Source of the DNA: Candidatus Melainabacteria bacterium
GTDB taxonomy: Bacteria; Cyanobacteriota; Vampirovibrionia; Obscuribacterales; Obscuribacteraceae
Reading direction: 5' to 3'
Assembly (NCBI GenBank): GCA_003963305.1
Contig: RXJR01000010.1
Location: 169,872-233,871 of the forward strand
Length of the DNA: 64,000 nucleotides
Positions within the stretch are counted from its first letter, which is position 1. Each line of letters starts with the position of its first letter. Below the pieces are notes generated by a model, which ran no database searches, had not been told where the DNA came from, and saw only the letters and a list, made by a program, of their open reading frames with translations. This document shows positions 17,006 through 25,336 of the stretch, piece by piece. The translations under genes were made by a program, and so were the position numbers.

Positions 17006-18217
17006 CTAATTTGTCCGACCATCGGACTTGCGGTTAAGGGAATCGATCGCGGTCCGAGCCGAGGCGGACCTGCCAAGCAGGTTGCCCAGGCTAAGATTCG
17101 AGACGCGGATCTTGGGCAGCAAAAGCTTCCAGCGGGGCAGTCCGCCACCGCCTGTAGTGATGAAGATGAGCAACAGAATGTCGCCCAGAAGCAGCCAGGC
17201 ACGCAGGTTCGAGTGAGCCGGCAAAGCATGCAGGTCACCGGCATGCTGCGGGAAGCTGTAGTCGATGCTAACCGTGCCCGGCGGAGCGTAGATGAGCTGC
17301 GCCCCGGGAACGGCTGCCTGCATCTGCACGAGCACCTGCGGCTCGAGCTTGGTGGTGCCTTCATAGTACTTGCCGGTGCGACGTTTCGTCGTCTCGTCAT
17401 AGAGAGGCACAGTCACGGGCGTGTTGCCGCCGAGCGCGACGATAAGCAGATGAATCCGCCTTTTGCCAAGCTCGCCGAGCATCTTCTTGAGCTCAGCCGG
17501 GTCGCCTGTGAAGCCGCCATCGGTAAAGAGGACGATGAAGCGCTCCTTGTCGGTGGGCTGACCCAGCCGCCTGTGCACTTCACTCATCAAGTCGAACTGG
17601 GCAAGAGCGGCCTTGAAACCAGCCGTGTAGTCAGACCCGCCACCAGGCGCGGCCTTTATCTGCACGAACTTCTGGCGCATGACGTTGAAGGCGCCTTTGG
17701 GACTGAGATCGGTTGTGATGTCCCACATGTTGAAGCCTTCGCCCATGAGGGTCGTCAGTCCAGCCGCGTTGTCTTTGAGCTGAACCAGAAGCTGCGTCGT
17801 GTAGTACTTGGCGGCATCAAGTCGCGTGCCGTACTGAAACGACTTGTCGGGCATCGACTGCCCTTCGGGCGCCGGCAGGAACGGACGATAGTCTTCCGCC
17901 CCCATCGAGGGAGAGACGTCGTAGACAAACTCGACCTCGGTCGACCCGGCTGGCACCATATCTGGTGCAGTCGAGACTTGAGGTCCAGCCAGAGCGATGA
18001 CGAGAACGACCACGAAGCAGAGCCACTGCAGCCAGAGCGACTTTGTCTGGGCTGCGTTGCGAGGCGAGAACTGCTTGAGGAAGATGTGGTCGCCCCAGAG
18101 CTGGCGCGCCCCTTCCAGGGTGCGCAGGTTGTACCAGGCGAAAGCTCCGCCCAGCACAAGCACGATAGGAACCCACACCCAGAGCACGGTGGGGTCCATG
18201 AAACGGACGTTGAGCAT
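17006..18217 (-). CDS. vWA-domain membrane protein (MxaC-like)
   Basis: Two N-terminal transmembrane helices (about 8-28 and 60-78) are followed by a vWA domain. The metal-ion-dependent adhesion site has V-Y-D-V-S-P-S-M, with D-x-S-x-S intact, and V-L-F-T-D-G-G-F-T-G-D as its third part. A C-terminal helix (A-W-L-L-L-G-D-I-L-L-L-I-F-I, about 350-365) is the last membrane pass. This layout matches BatA/MxaC proteins, which work with MoxR ATPases. Its stop is 14 bases from the moxR start. Confidence 0.8.
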   Translation of the reverse strand: MLNVRFMDPTVLWVWVPIVLVLGGAFAWYNLRTLEGARQLWGDHIFLKQFSPRNAAQTKSLWLQWLCFVVVLVIALAGPQVSTAPDMVPAGSTEVEFVYDVSPSMGAEDYRPFLPAPEGQSMPDKSFQYGTRLDAAKYYTTQLLVQLKDNAAGLTTLMGEGFNMWDITTDLSPKGAFNVMRQKFVQIKAAPGGGSDYTAGFKAALAQFDLMSEVHRRLGQPTDKERFIVLFTDGGFTGDPAELKKMLGELGKRRIHLLIVALGGNTPVTVPLYDETTKRRTGKYYEGTTKLEPQVLVQMQAAVPGAQLIYAPPGTVSIDYSFPQHAGDLHALPAHSNLRAWLLLGDILLLIFITTGGGGLPRWKLLLPKIRVSNLSLGNLLGRSASARTAIDSLNRKSDGRTN

Positions 18218-18231
18218 GGCTGCCCCCGTGG

Positions 18232-18807
18232 TTAGAGTGCGTTGCGGTCCGCCTTGCCGGCCTGATTGCCTTTGGACGGATCTTGAGACTGCTTGTCGCC
18301 AGGCTGGCCGGGCTTACCTTTGCCCTTGCCCTCTTGCTGGGCCTGGTCCTGCTTCTGGTTGAAGAGGATCTCGAAGTCGATCTGGGTCACCTTGCGGTCG
18401 GCGCGCAGCTTAGCGAGCTGAGCAGGCGAGAGATCGACTTGCGAAAGGGCATATTCGGTGGTCAGCTTGAGCGCATCTTTGTATGCGATGATGGCCAGCT
18501 TGGCGTTGCCCATCTTGACGAAAGAGAGCGCTTTGAAGTGCTGAGCAAGCTCAGCCACTTCCAGAGACGCCGGCGGCGAGAAGCTGTCGGCGGTGCTCTT
18601 CTGGTCGACATAGCTGGCGAACGACTTGTCGAAGTAGTCGGCAGCGATGTCGTACTGAGTGGTCATGTAGGCAGCTCGACCGAGCATGTAGTACTGAACC
18701 TGGGTGGACTGCTTGTCCCACCAGGTCCAGCCGCACATGATGCCGATCGAGAAGACGATGAAACTCGTTATCACCCAGACACGGTGACTCGGTAGATACT
18801 TTCTCAT
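18232..18807 (-). CDS. MxaK-like single-pass membrane protein with helical repeat region
   Basis: The start at 18807 has a GGAG SD and 11 bases separate it from the upstream vWA gene stop. One N-terminal membrane helix (about 10-27) precedes a helical region with TPR-like spacing (M-L-G-R-A-A-Y-M-T-T-Q-Y-D-I-A-A-D-Y-F and M-G-N-A-K-L-A-I-I-A-Y-K-D-A-L). A low-complexity tail rich in G, K, Q and D ends the protein. By position between two vWA genes it corresponds to mxaK. Sequence similarity to MxaK itself cannot be judged here. Confidence 0.6.
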   Translation of the reverse strand: MRKYLPSHRVWVITSFIVFSIGIMCGWTWWDKQSTQVQYYMLGRAAYMTTQYDIAADYFDKSFASYVDQKSTADSFSPPASLEVAELAQHFKALSFVKMGNAKLAIIAYKDALKLTTEYALSQVDLSPAQLAKLRADRKVTQIDFEILFNQKQDQAQQEGKGKGKPGQPGDKQSQDPSKGNQAGKADRNAL

Positions 18808-18818
18808 GGTCAACTCCA

Positions 18819-19973
18819 TCAGGGTACCCGCCCGGCTACGGTGACGCAGCCGAAGAACAGGAGTGCGAAGCCGATGGCGCCCAAGATGAAGGCGTAGTCG
18901 ACATCGCGGTTGAGGTCGAGAGTCTCGTAGACTTCTTGAGCCTGTTCGAGCTCGTTGATCTTCTCCATCGCCGCCTTCATCTGACCAGGGTTGCTGGCTC
19001 TGAAGACGATGCCTGAAGTGGGGTCGGCTGCGTGCAGCTCGTCTGCGAACTTCTGCAAGTCGAGCTGGTTGCCTTCCTTCCATCCATCACCCAGTCCGAT
19101 CACGTAGAACTTGATGTGCGCATCTTTGTAGCGCTGGATGAAGTCGGCTCGCTTTTGCGGGTCGATGGCGTCGAAGCCGTCGGTGTTCATGATCAGCACA
19201 CGCGTCGAGTTGTCGGACGTGTTCTGCACGAAGTACTCGTAGGCTTTCTGCAAAGCGACGACGAAGTTGGTGCCGCCGCTCGTGTTGGCTATCTGCGCGG
19301 TGCGCAAAGTGAGCACGATCTTGTCGTCGGTGAGAGGCGCCATCAGGTAGAGGTCATCGTCGAACCGCATCATGCAGAAACGGTCCGTATTGGACGGATC
19401 GTCAGTCATGCGGTTACGGATGAAGTAGCGAGTCGCCATCTGAGCCGCCTGCAGCCGGTTCATCGGCTTATTGGGGTCGACGGCAGTGGCGCCGGCTGGA
19501 GCCAGGAGCTTGTCGTTGGTGCCGCTGTCGATGATCAGCGAGGCCGGGTCTTTCGCCGCCCGTTGCTGATCTTCGGCGAGTTCTTTGGCACCGTCGTTGA
19601 GAATGGCGTCCATCGAGCCCGAGAAATCGTTGGCGACGCAGACGTTGCGCGTCTGCTTCAGATGTTGCACCGAGGCCTGAGGCACGACCGGACTCATCAT
19701 AGCGAAGTCGATGTGAACGACGCAGAGGATGAGTGACGCATAGGCCGCAAGCGACAGTGTCGACCAGCTGCGCAAGCCTTTGTGCGGCGCGAGCGTCGAG
19801 TGTCGAATCGTCACCTGGCGATTTCCCCACAAAAGTGCGAGGTAAATCAGCACAGGAAGAAGAAAACCGAAGCCGGGGTGAAGCAGGTGCGGTTGCAGAA
19901 GCGCAGTCCAGTAGTCGTGGTACGCGTTTGCAACCAGCGTCCATGCACCACCCAGATAGTGGGTAATGTTCAT
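18819..19973 (-). CDS. vWA-domain membrane protein (MxaL-like), first gene of the operon
   Basis: Two N-terminal transmembrane helices (about 33-52 and 70-90) and one near the C-terminus flank a vWA domain. The metal site reads V-A-N-D-F-S-G-S-M-D (D-x-S-x-S intact), with an T-S-G-G-T-N-F second element and I-M-N-T-D-G-F-D third element. The ATG at 19973 follows AGGAG. It starts the L-K-C-R-S-A series and is preceded by 1.3 kb without genes, so the operon promoter probably lies just upstream of 19990. Confidence 0.8.
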   Translation of the reverse strand: MNITHYLGGAWTLVANAYHDYWTALLQPHLLHPGFGFLLPVLIYLALLWGNRQVTIRHSTLAPHKGLRSWSTLSLAAYASLILCVVHIDFAMMSPVVPQASVQHLKQTRNVCVANDFSGSMDAILNDGAKELAEDQQRAAKDPASLIIDSGTNDKLLAPAGATAVDPNKPMNRLQAAQMATRYFIRNRMTDDPSNTDRFCMMRFDDDLYLMAPLTDDKIVLTLRTAQIANTSGGTNFVVALQKAYEYFVQNTSDNSTRVLIMNTDGFDAIDPQKRADFIQRYKDAHIKFYVIGLGDGWKEGNQLDLQKFADELHAADPTSGIVFRASNPGQMKAAMEKINELEQAQEVYETLDLNRDVDYAFILGAIGFALLFFGCVTVAGRVP

Positions 19974-19995
19974 GTCCACTCCTATCCGCAGTCAA

Positions 19996-21299
19996 AAGCG
20001 TCGAGCCTGACCGCGTTTAGTTAGAGTTCATCAGAGTATGCCGGGCAGCGAAGCGGCCTGGCAGTGCGGATGCAAGCCAGCGTAGACGTCTGTTGAAGAT
20101 GGGCCGACGACGTCTCGTACTGGGAAGTACTGTCAGGTTTGGCTTGTTATCTGGTCTTATTGCGCCGAAGCGAGGTTTTGTTCCTGAGCAGAAAAAGAAG
20201 TTGATTTATAAACTAATAGTGAAGACTTCCAGTCCATAGATGCAATCAAATGCGTGTAACGGATGTAAACAAGCGAGCAGATCAGCTTTTGAAGCTTTCA
20301 CGAGCGAACGCGAGCTGTGCCATAGATAACCGTTAATGCCACCACATTTGATACCAACCAATTTTTGCAAAAAAGATCGGACCAACCGATCAAGAGTCCT
20401 TAAAGCCCTGAAATACGTACACATTCAGCGATTCAGGGCAGTACAGTGCTAACCTCGCGTCAATCTAACGAAAACATTAAGAAAGGGAAGCCGAAGATCC
20501 TGTGCCTGACAACAACACAGGACACACCAGGCAACAGTTCATCATTCTTTACAACGTAACGAGATTGTCATGATGCCTTAGAAGTGGCGCCAGGACATGT
20601 TTTCGGGAGCTGCGAATGCTCGCGCGAAGGACACTGATCAGACCTCACGATTTTGTCTTGTTGGGACAAACCACGAAAGCCATTTAGTGCTGATATGTAT
20701 GCTGAATTTGAACAGGGGTGCATTGATTATGGCTGAAATCGGATGATTTTCAAGAGGCAGATTAACGGCAACTCACTGCAGGTAGCTGCGTAAAAAAGAC
20801 TGGAAGAGCAGAAGCTGAAAGGTTTCGCGCTAGTTTGCGCTGGTCTGCTTGAATAATTAAAATTCCCAGAATTAATAAATCCAGTTCAAGGGAAGCCCAA
20901 GTCAGCCGGGCAAAGTCGGTTCTTCAGGTGGCCCCCTGCATCTGGTCTGATCTGGTTTTTCGCACAGGAATGAATAACCAGATCCAAATTTATTTCTACT
21001 TTTTAGGCAAAACAGGGCAGTTTTACTTGCGGAAGCTGTCAAGAGATTGATAGAAATAGGAGCCCTATTCAAACAACACCTCGAGAAACCAAAGCAGCTT
21101 CCACGCTTCTTTTGCGCCACCTCAATTCTCAAGTTTCAGCAGAGTCAACTGCTGGGTGGCTTCTCGGGTCGACAAGGGACAGGCAATCCAAGCCGAGTCA
21201 AAACGCTCGGTGCAATCGACCACGAAGTGAGCGGTTCCATTGCCTGGGGAACGCAACGCTTGCTTCGCGCAATCGCTTTTTGATTGCGGAAAGGTAATT
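19996..21299. other. 1.3-kb region without a convincing gene
   Basis: Short open frames here lack SDs and have unlikely composition. Several local inverted repeats occur, such as TGCC...GGCA near 20040-20066, but I see no clear terminator. It separates the divergent MoxR operon and the gene at 21300, so it should hold both promoters. Coding potential is not evident on either strand. Confidence 0.5.
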
Positions 21300-21650
21300 A
21301 TGTTCATCGATCTGCAGGACATCCGCGATGCACATCGGGCAGCCGACCCGGCTGCCTACGAGAAGGCCTACGACGAAGGGTACGTGAAGGCTTACAACCT
21401 GATCTTCCCGCTCTTCCTCGAGGCTGTTCGCAGCGGCATCAGGAGCGGAAAGTACGACGTGTCGAAGCTCGACGCGAAGACCTACCCGACGCTCGAGATC
21501 AAGAGCGCCGTCCTGCCGACGATCACGCTTCCGCAGGTGACCGGTCTGGCAGAAGCGATCATGGTTGCACACGACCACGGTCGCGACGAAGCATGTGATG
21601 ACGCCTTCGTGGACGCTGTTTCCACGGCAGTGTCAGAGCTCGACCGCTAG
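21300..21650 (+). CDS. Hypothetical small acidic protein (116 aa)
   Basis: The ATG at 21300 follows GGAAAGG. The product is acidic and probably helical, with Y-E-K-A-Y-D-E-G-Y-V-K-A-Y near residue 20-32 and an A-H-D-H-G-R-D-E-A-C-D-D-A-F segment near the C-terminus. It has no signal peptide or membrane segment. Codon choice is strongly biased to C/G third positions, as in the next three genes, which suggests high expression. The family is not recognised. Confidence 0.6.
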   Translation: MFIDLQDIRDAHRAADPAAYEKAYDEGYVKAYNLIFPLFLEAVRSGIRSGKYDVSKLDAKTYPTLEIKSAVLPTITLPQVTGLAEAIMVAHDHGRDEACDDAFVDAVSTAVSELDR

Positions 21651-21681
21651 TTTCAACGAAGAAACCAGCCAAGTTTTTTCC

Positions 21682-21712
21682 GGAGAGGCACATCCTCAGA
21701 TGGTGCCTCTCC
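21682..21712 (+). other. Perfect 10-bp stem-loop after 21300-21650
   Basis: GGAGAGGCAC (21682-21691) pairs with GTGCCTCTCC (21703-21712). It lies 31 bases past the stop and no T-tract follows. Confidence 0.65.
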
Positions 21713-21723
21713 GCTGCAATTCC

Positions 21724-21739
21724 GCACCAGATACGGTGC
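21724..21739 (+). repeat. GCACC-N6-GGTGC leader hairpin
   Basis: GCACC-AGATAC-GGTGC ends 35 bases before the ATG of the acyl-CoA dehydrogenase. It is one of four such hairpins in this window; see those at 35585, 36184 and 41623. Confidence 0.55.
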
Positions 21740-21774
21740 AACCATCTGTTCCGACGAGTACAACTGGAGTAAAA

Positions 21775-23028
21775 ATGACGATCTCATCCAAGTGGCACGG
21801 TGTCGACCTGACCGACGATCAGCTCACCCTGCTCGACTGGCTGCGAGAGTTCTGCGAGAACGAGATTCGCCCCAACGCCGCCCGCTACGACAAGTCGCAG
21901 GCGACGCCCTGGGAGATCATCCACAAGGCAGCGGCAGCCGGCATCTACTCGCTCGAGTTCTTCGGGCAGCTCTTCTTCGGCGACCCGACGGGCAAGACGG
22001 CGGCGCTGGCCATCGAGGAGCTCTTCTTCGCCGACCCGGGCATCGCGCTGGCGCTCTTCGGCACGGGGCTTCCGGCGGCGGCGATCATGGCCAACGGCAC
22101 CGACGAGCAGAAGATGAAGTGGCTGCCGCTGTGCTTCGCCGACAGCAAGGGCAAGCCGGCTCTGGCAGCGTTCTGCTCATCGGAGTCGGGAGCCGGTTCG
22201 GACGTGAGCGGCATGCGCACGCGAGCCGTCTACAACGCCAGGAAGAAGACCTGGACGGTGAACGGCACGAAGGACTGGATCACCAACGGTGCCATCGCCA
22301 ACGAGGACGGCGAGATCACGGGCGTGCACGTGGTCGTAGCGGTGGTCGACCCCAAGCTGGGGGCGCGCGGTCAGGCCAGCTTCATCGTGCCGCCCGGCAC
22401 GAAGGGGCTGTCGCAGGGCACCAAGCACCACAAGCTCGGCTTCCGTGCTTCGCACACGGCTGAGGTCGTCTTCGACAACGTCGAGGTGCCGGCCGACTGC
22501 CTGCTGGGAGGCAAGGAGGCGCTGGACGCGCGACTGGCCAAGGTGCGCGCCGGGCAGAAGTCGGGCGGGCAGGCGGCCATGGCCACCTTCGAGGGCACCC
22601 GCTGGATGGTGGCTGCGATGGGCGTCGGTCTGGCCCGGGCGGCGTTCGAGTACGCAGTGCAGTACGCCACCGAGCGTGAGGCGTTCGGCAAGCCGATCGC
22701 CGAGCACCAGCAGGTGGCGCAGATGATCGCCGAGCTCGACGTCAACATCGATGCGGCGCGGCTGCTCGTCATGGACGCGGCGAGCAAGTACCTGACCACG
22801 GGCAAGCTCTCCCGTGCCGAGGGTTCCAAGGCGAAGCTCTTCGCCACGGAGCTCGCGGTCAAGGCGACACGCTACGCCGTGCAGATTCTCGGCGGCGCCG
22901 GCTACGTGGAGGACCACCCCGTCGAGCGCTGGTTCCGAGACGCGCCTCTGCTGACGATCTTCGAGGGCACCTCGCAGATCCAGAACCTGATGATCGCCAG
23001 CACCGCGACGGGGCTGCGCATCCGCTGA
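21775..23028 (+). CDS. Acyl-CoA dehydrogenase
   Basis: This FAD enzyme should oxidise acyl-CoA to the 2,3-enoyl-CoA in the cytoplasm. The ATG at 21775 has a GGAG SD. Helical N-domain, then the substrate/FAD signature A-F-C-S-S-E-S-G-A-G-S-D-V-S, and W-I-T-N-G flavin-binding strand. The C-terminal domain has R-E-A-F-G-K-P-I-A-E-H-Q and I-L-G-G-A-G-Y-V-E-D-H-P-V-E-R-W-F-R-D-A. The catalytic glutamate is present in T-I-F-E-G-T-S-Q-I-Q. Length (417) is slightly above the usual 380-390. Codon bias points to strong expression. The substrate class cannot be read from the sequence. Confidence 0.93.
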   Translation: MTISSKWHGVDLTDDQLTLLDWLREFCENEIRPNAARYDKSQATPWEIIHKAAAAGIYSLEFFGQLFFGDPTGKTAALAIEELFFADPGIALALFGTGLPAAAIMANGTDEQKMKWLPLCFADSKGKPALAAFCSSESGAGSDVSGMRTRAVYNARKKTWTVNGTKDWITNGAIANEDGEITGVHVVVAVVDPKLGARGQASFIVPPGTKGLSQGTKHHKLGFRASHTAEVVFDNVEVPADCLLGGKEALDARLAKVRAGQKSGGQAAMATFEGTRWMVAAMGVGLARAAFEYAVQYATEREAFGKPIAEHQQVAQMIAELDVNIDAARLLVMDAASKYLTTGKLSRAEGSKAKLFATELAVKATRYAVQILGGAGYVEDHPVERWFRDAPLLTIFEGTSQIQNLMIASTATGLRIR

Positions 23029-23068
23029 GGTAGAGCCACAGCTCGACCAACAGCAAGGCACAACTCAA

Positions 23069-23110
23069 GAGGGCAGTCGTTTCCAGTTGCGATTGCAGGC
23101 GACTGCCCTC
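23069..23110 (+). other. Perfect 11-bp stem-loop after acyl-CoA dehydrogenase
   Basis: GAGGGCAGTCG (23069-23079) pairs with CGACTGCCCTC (23100-23110). A second hairpin, GTGCC/GGCAC at 23116-23134, follows 45 bases before the next ATG. Neither has a T-tract. Confidence 0.6.
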
Positions 23111-23178
23111 GACAAGTGCCACCACATACGGCACTGCACTGAAGCATTCAATCTCACCTCCAGAAAGGAAGTTGCTTC

Positions 23179-23499
23179 ATGTTCTACTTCACCAGTGAGC
23201 CCACGGGCGCCTTTCCCACCCAGGGCGAGGGCATCATCGAGGAGACCGGACAGGCCTTCTACTTCCGCTACCGGGGTGGCCGAGCCAGCCTGACCATCTC
23301 CGAGGACGACCGCGTCGTCGTCGGCAAGGAAGGCAGCGAGGGCGTGGCACGTTGCTACGAGCAGCGTGTGGTCAGCGAGGACGCCATGCCGATCGAGCAG
23401 TCGACGGCGCTGACGACGGCCTGGCTCACCCTCTACCTGGCCGAGCCCCGGCAGCACCCGGCTCTTACCGCCATCCAGCGCTCGTCGCGCTGGAGCTGA
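23179..23499 (+). CDS. Hypothetical protein (106 aa)
   Basis: AGAAAGGAAG precedes the ATG. The predicted product begins with strands (M-F-Y-F-T, A-F-Y-F-R-Y-R-G-G-R-A-S-L-T-I) and ends with a helix containing T-A-W-L-T-L-Y-L-A. It has no signal peptide. It shares codon bias and intergenic hairpin style with its neighbours, so expression as part of the same group is likely. I do not recognise a family. Confidence 0.6.
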   Translation: MFYFTSEPTGAFPTQGEGIIEETGQAFYFRYRGGRASLTISEDDRVVVGKEGSEGVARCYEQRVVSEDAMPIEQSTALTTAWLTLYLAEPRQHPALTAIQRSSRWS

Positions 23500-23530
23500 G
23501 CAGAGAGCAAGTCCCAGTTCCATCCACCCA

Positions 23531-23562
23531 GGGTGTGGCGTCGAGTCATCGTTGCCACACCC
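23531..23562 (+). other. 9-bp stem-loop between two hypothetical genes
   Basis: GGGTGTGGC (23531-23539) pairs with GCCACACCC (23554-23562), 31 bases after the stop at 23499, without a T-tract. Confidence 0.6.
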
Positions 23563-23630
23563 GCTCACTGATTTTCAAGCATCCATCTCTGAGCCAGGTC
23601 GGCTCAGGATTCTCCGAAAGGAAGTACATC

Positions 23631-24251
23631 ATGTCCGCAGACAACGGTTCCTATGTGGTGAAGACGCCGGCTCGCAACGGGCTCGCCTTCGAGTACCGGG
23701 CCGGGCACGCGCAGGCGATCGAGAACGCCGAGTGGCCCGTCATCGGTGTGCGCAACCAGTACCTGGCCAACGCCTTCGGGGCAAGCTGGGTGTTCGCGCG
23801 CGAGCGTCGGGCGGTGGCCTTCGCCAACGTCATCGAAGACGAGGTGGAGGCACTCTGCAACGGCTGGGGCACCGAGTATGGTGTGGCGGTGATCCCCGTC
23901 GACACTCCCTTCCCGGGCGCCGCAGACGTCAAGCCGAGCTTCGGCGCCGACGACGGTGTCTACGTGCTGAAGACGCTCTCGCCCTGGGGTGAGGGCTACA
24001 TCTGGCGCGTCGCCTACGGGCAGGGCATCGGTGCCGACGTGCAGCAGCTGCTCTCCGGTGGGGGGCGGCTGCTGGAGCTGCACGCGAGTGTCGACAACCT
24101 GCTTTCCACCTTCGGGCAGCGGCGCTCGATGATCTTCTCCAGCCGGGGTCGGGCCATGCGCGCAGCGCACCTGATCAACGACGACATCGTCTCGCGCGGC
24201 GGTGCCACCGCCCACGGTGTGGTCAGGCTGGAGTTGCCCTTCGAGCTCTAG
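23631..24251 (+). CDS. Hypothetical protein with two tandem homologous halves (206 aa)
   Basis: AAAGGAAG precedes the ATG at 23631. The protein seems to be an internal duplication: half one has G-S-Y-V-V-K-T-P-A-R-N-G-L-A-F-E-Y-R-A-G-H-A, half two has G-V-Y-V-L-K-T-L-S-P-W-G-E-G-Y-I-W-R-V-A-Y-G. Each repeat continues with a region ending near R-R-A-V-A-F-A-N-V-I-E-D-E and R-G-R-A-M-R-A-A-H-L-I-N-D-D respectively, followed by a V-I-P-V/V-R-L-E-L-P strand. It has no membrane segment or signal. The fold may be a small ligand-binding alpha/beta module used twice. The family is unknown. Confidence 0.6.
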   Translation: MSADNGSYVVKTPARNGLAFEYRAGHAQAIENAEWPVIGVRNQYLANAFGASWVFARERRAVAFANVIEDEVEALCNGWGTEYGVAVIPVDTPFPGAADVKPSFGADDGVYVLKTLSPWGEGYIWRVAYGQGIGADVQQLLSGGGRLLELHASVDNLLSTFGQRRSMIFSSRGRAMRAAHLINDDIVSRGGATAHGVVRLELPFEL

Positions 24252-24265
24252 GCAAGCTCGACCAC

Positions 24266-24298
24266 CAGTCGGGCCCGGCGCTGTGCCGGGCCCGACTG
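24266..24298 (+). terminator. Perfect 14-bp stem-loop closing the 21-24 kb gene group
   Basis: CAGTCGGGCCCGGC (24266-24279) pairs perfectly with GCCGGGCCCGACTG (24285-24298) around a five-base loop, 14 bases past the stop. No T-tract follows directly, so it is either a factor-assisted terminator or an mRNA-end protector. It marks the change to lower-GC sequence. Confidence 0.6.
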
Positions 24299-24407
24299 AG
24301 CGGTACGTGGACTAGTTGAGGGAAACCTTCTCGTGCTCTCAAATTTATTGCTTTTTTCGGTCAATACACTACCCAATATAGTTAATATTTCAGCACCAGA
24401 TATAGTA

Positions 24408-25094
24408 TCAGCCAATCGATCTTCCCGAATCGATTCGATAACCCAAACCTTTAGTGGTGCGAATAAAGGCTTCGCGGCCGGGTCTATCGAGCTTGCTACG
24501 AAGCCTGGATATACACTGCCTGACTGCATGTTCTGAAGACTCGGAAGCCGACTGCCATACACCACTGAGCAAGTCATCGACAGTAAAATATTGATCCGGT
24601 CTGCGCATCAAGTATTCCAAAACGGCTATTTCCATAGCGCTGAGTGAGACTTCAACGCCGTCTACAAGAACATTTTTAGTTTTAATACTGAGTTCGACGC
24701 CTTTGAAAGACAGAACATCATCTTTGAAAGTACGAGCTCTGCGCAGCAATCCATCGACTCTGGCAATAAGCTCTCTCATGTCGAATGGCTTAGTGAGGTA
24801 ATCATCTGCACCCGTTTCAAATCCAATTTCCTTGTCACGGATATCGCTTTTTCCGGTCAACATCAAAATGACGGCGTTACCGTTTTTTTGCCTGTACTTC
24901 TGCAAAACTTCCAGTCCGTTGAGTTGGGGTATGCCCCAATCCAGGATCACGACTTCATAGTCAAAGTTTCGCAAAAACTCCAGGGCATCAATTCCATTGC
25001 TGACCAACTCGACAACATGCTTGCGCGATTCCAGAGCTGTTAGTACAGAAAGTCCCAGCATTTCGTCGTCTTCGACTATGAGGATCTTGGCCAC
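24408..25094 (-). CDS. OmpR/PhoB-family response regulator
   Basis: The receiver domain spans residues 1-120: acidic pair in V-E-D-D-E near the start, phospho-acceptor Asp52 in V-I-L-D-W-G, a threonine in L-T-G-K and the conserved lysine in Y-L-T-K-P-F. The winged-helix DNA-binding domain follows (about 125-225), with E-I-A-V-L-E-Y-L-M-R-R-P and the recognition region H-A-V-R-Q-C-I-S-R-L-R-S-K-L, ending G-L-G-Y-R-I. It lies downstream of the histidine kinase on the same strand and is very probably its partner. Target genes cannot be read here. Confidence 0.93.
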   Translation of the reverse strand: MAKILIVEDDEMLGLSVLTALESRKHVVELVSNGIDALEFLRNFDYEVVILDWGIPQLNGLEVLQKYRQKNGNAVILMLTGKSDIRDKEIGFETGADDYLTKPFDMRELIARVDGLLRRARTFKDDVLSFKGVELSIKTKNVLVDGVEVSLSAMEIAVLEYLMRRPDQYFTVDDLLSGVWQSASESSEHAVRQCISRLRSKLDRPGREAFIRTTKGLGYRIDSGRSIG

Positions 25095-25190
25095 GCAAAT
25101 TTACCAATCTTTCACTGAAACGCACCGGCGAATCATACTGATGGCCGGGTGGGAAAATTATAGCGTCCCGGCATCATCAAAAGTAAAGAA

Positions 25191-25211
25191 CAACCTTGCA
25201 GAACAAGGTTG
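25191..25211 (-). terminator. Possible terminator between kinase and regulator genes
   Basis: CAACCTTG and CAAGGTTG form an 8-bp stem with a five-base loop; on the minus strand TTCTTTACTTTT follows. This could reduce read-through from the kinase gene into the regulator gene. Confidence 0.45.
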
Positions 25212-25336
25212 CTCTTATCCCCTGAAAAATTGAAATCCGGCAATGCCGAGCAATGAATCGATTGCAAATTGACCATACCGGGGCTACATAACTCTTTTAT
25301 GACAAGAAGGCAGCAAAGTATTTTTTTCGCGTCAAA

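Noticed and set aside
20206..20424. 72-codon minus-strand frame in the 1.3-kb gap
   Set aside because: No SD, no recognisable composition, and no neighbour relation.
22177..23061. 294-codon open frame opposite the acyl-CoA dehydrogenase
   Set aside because: Shadow caused by the strong G/C third-base bias of the real gene.
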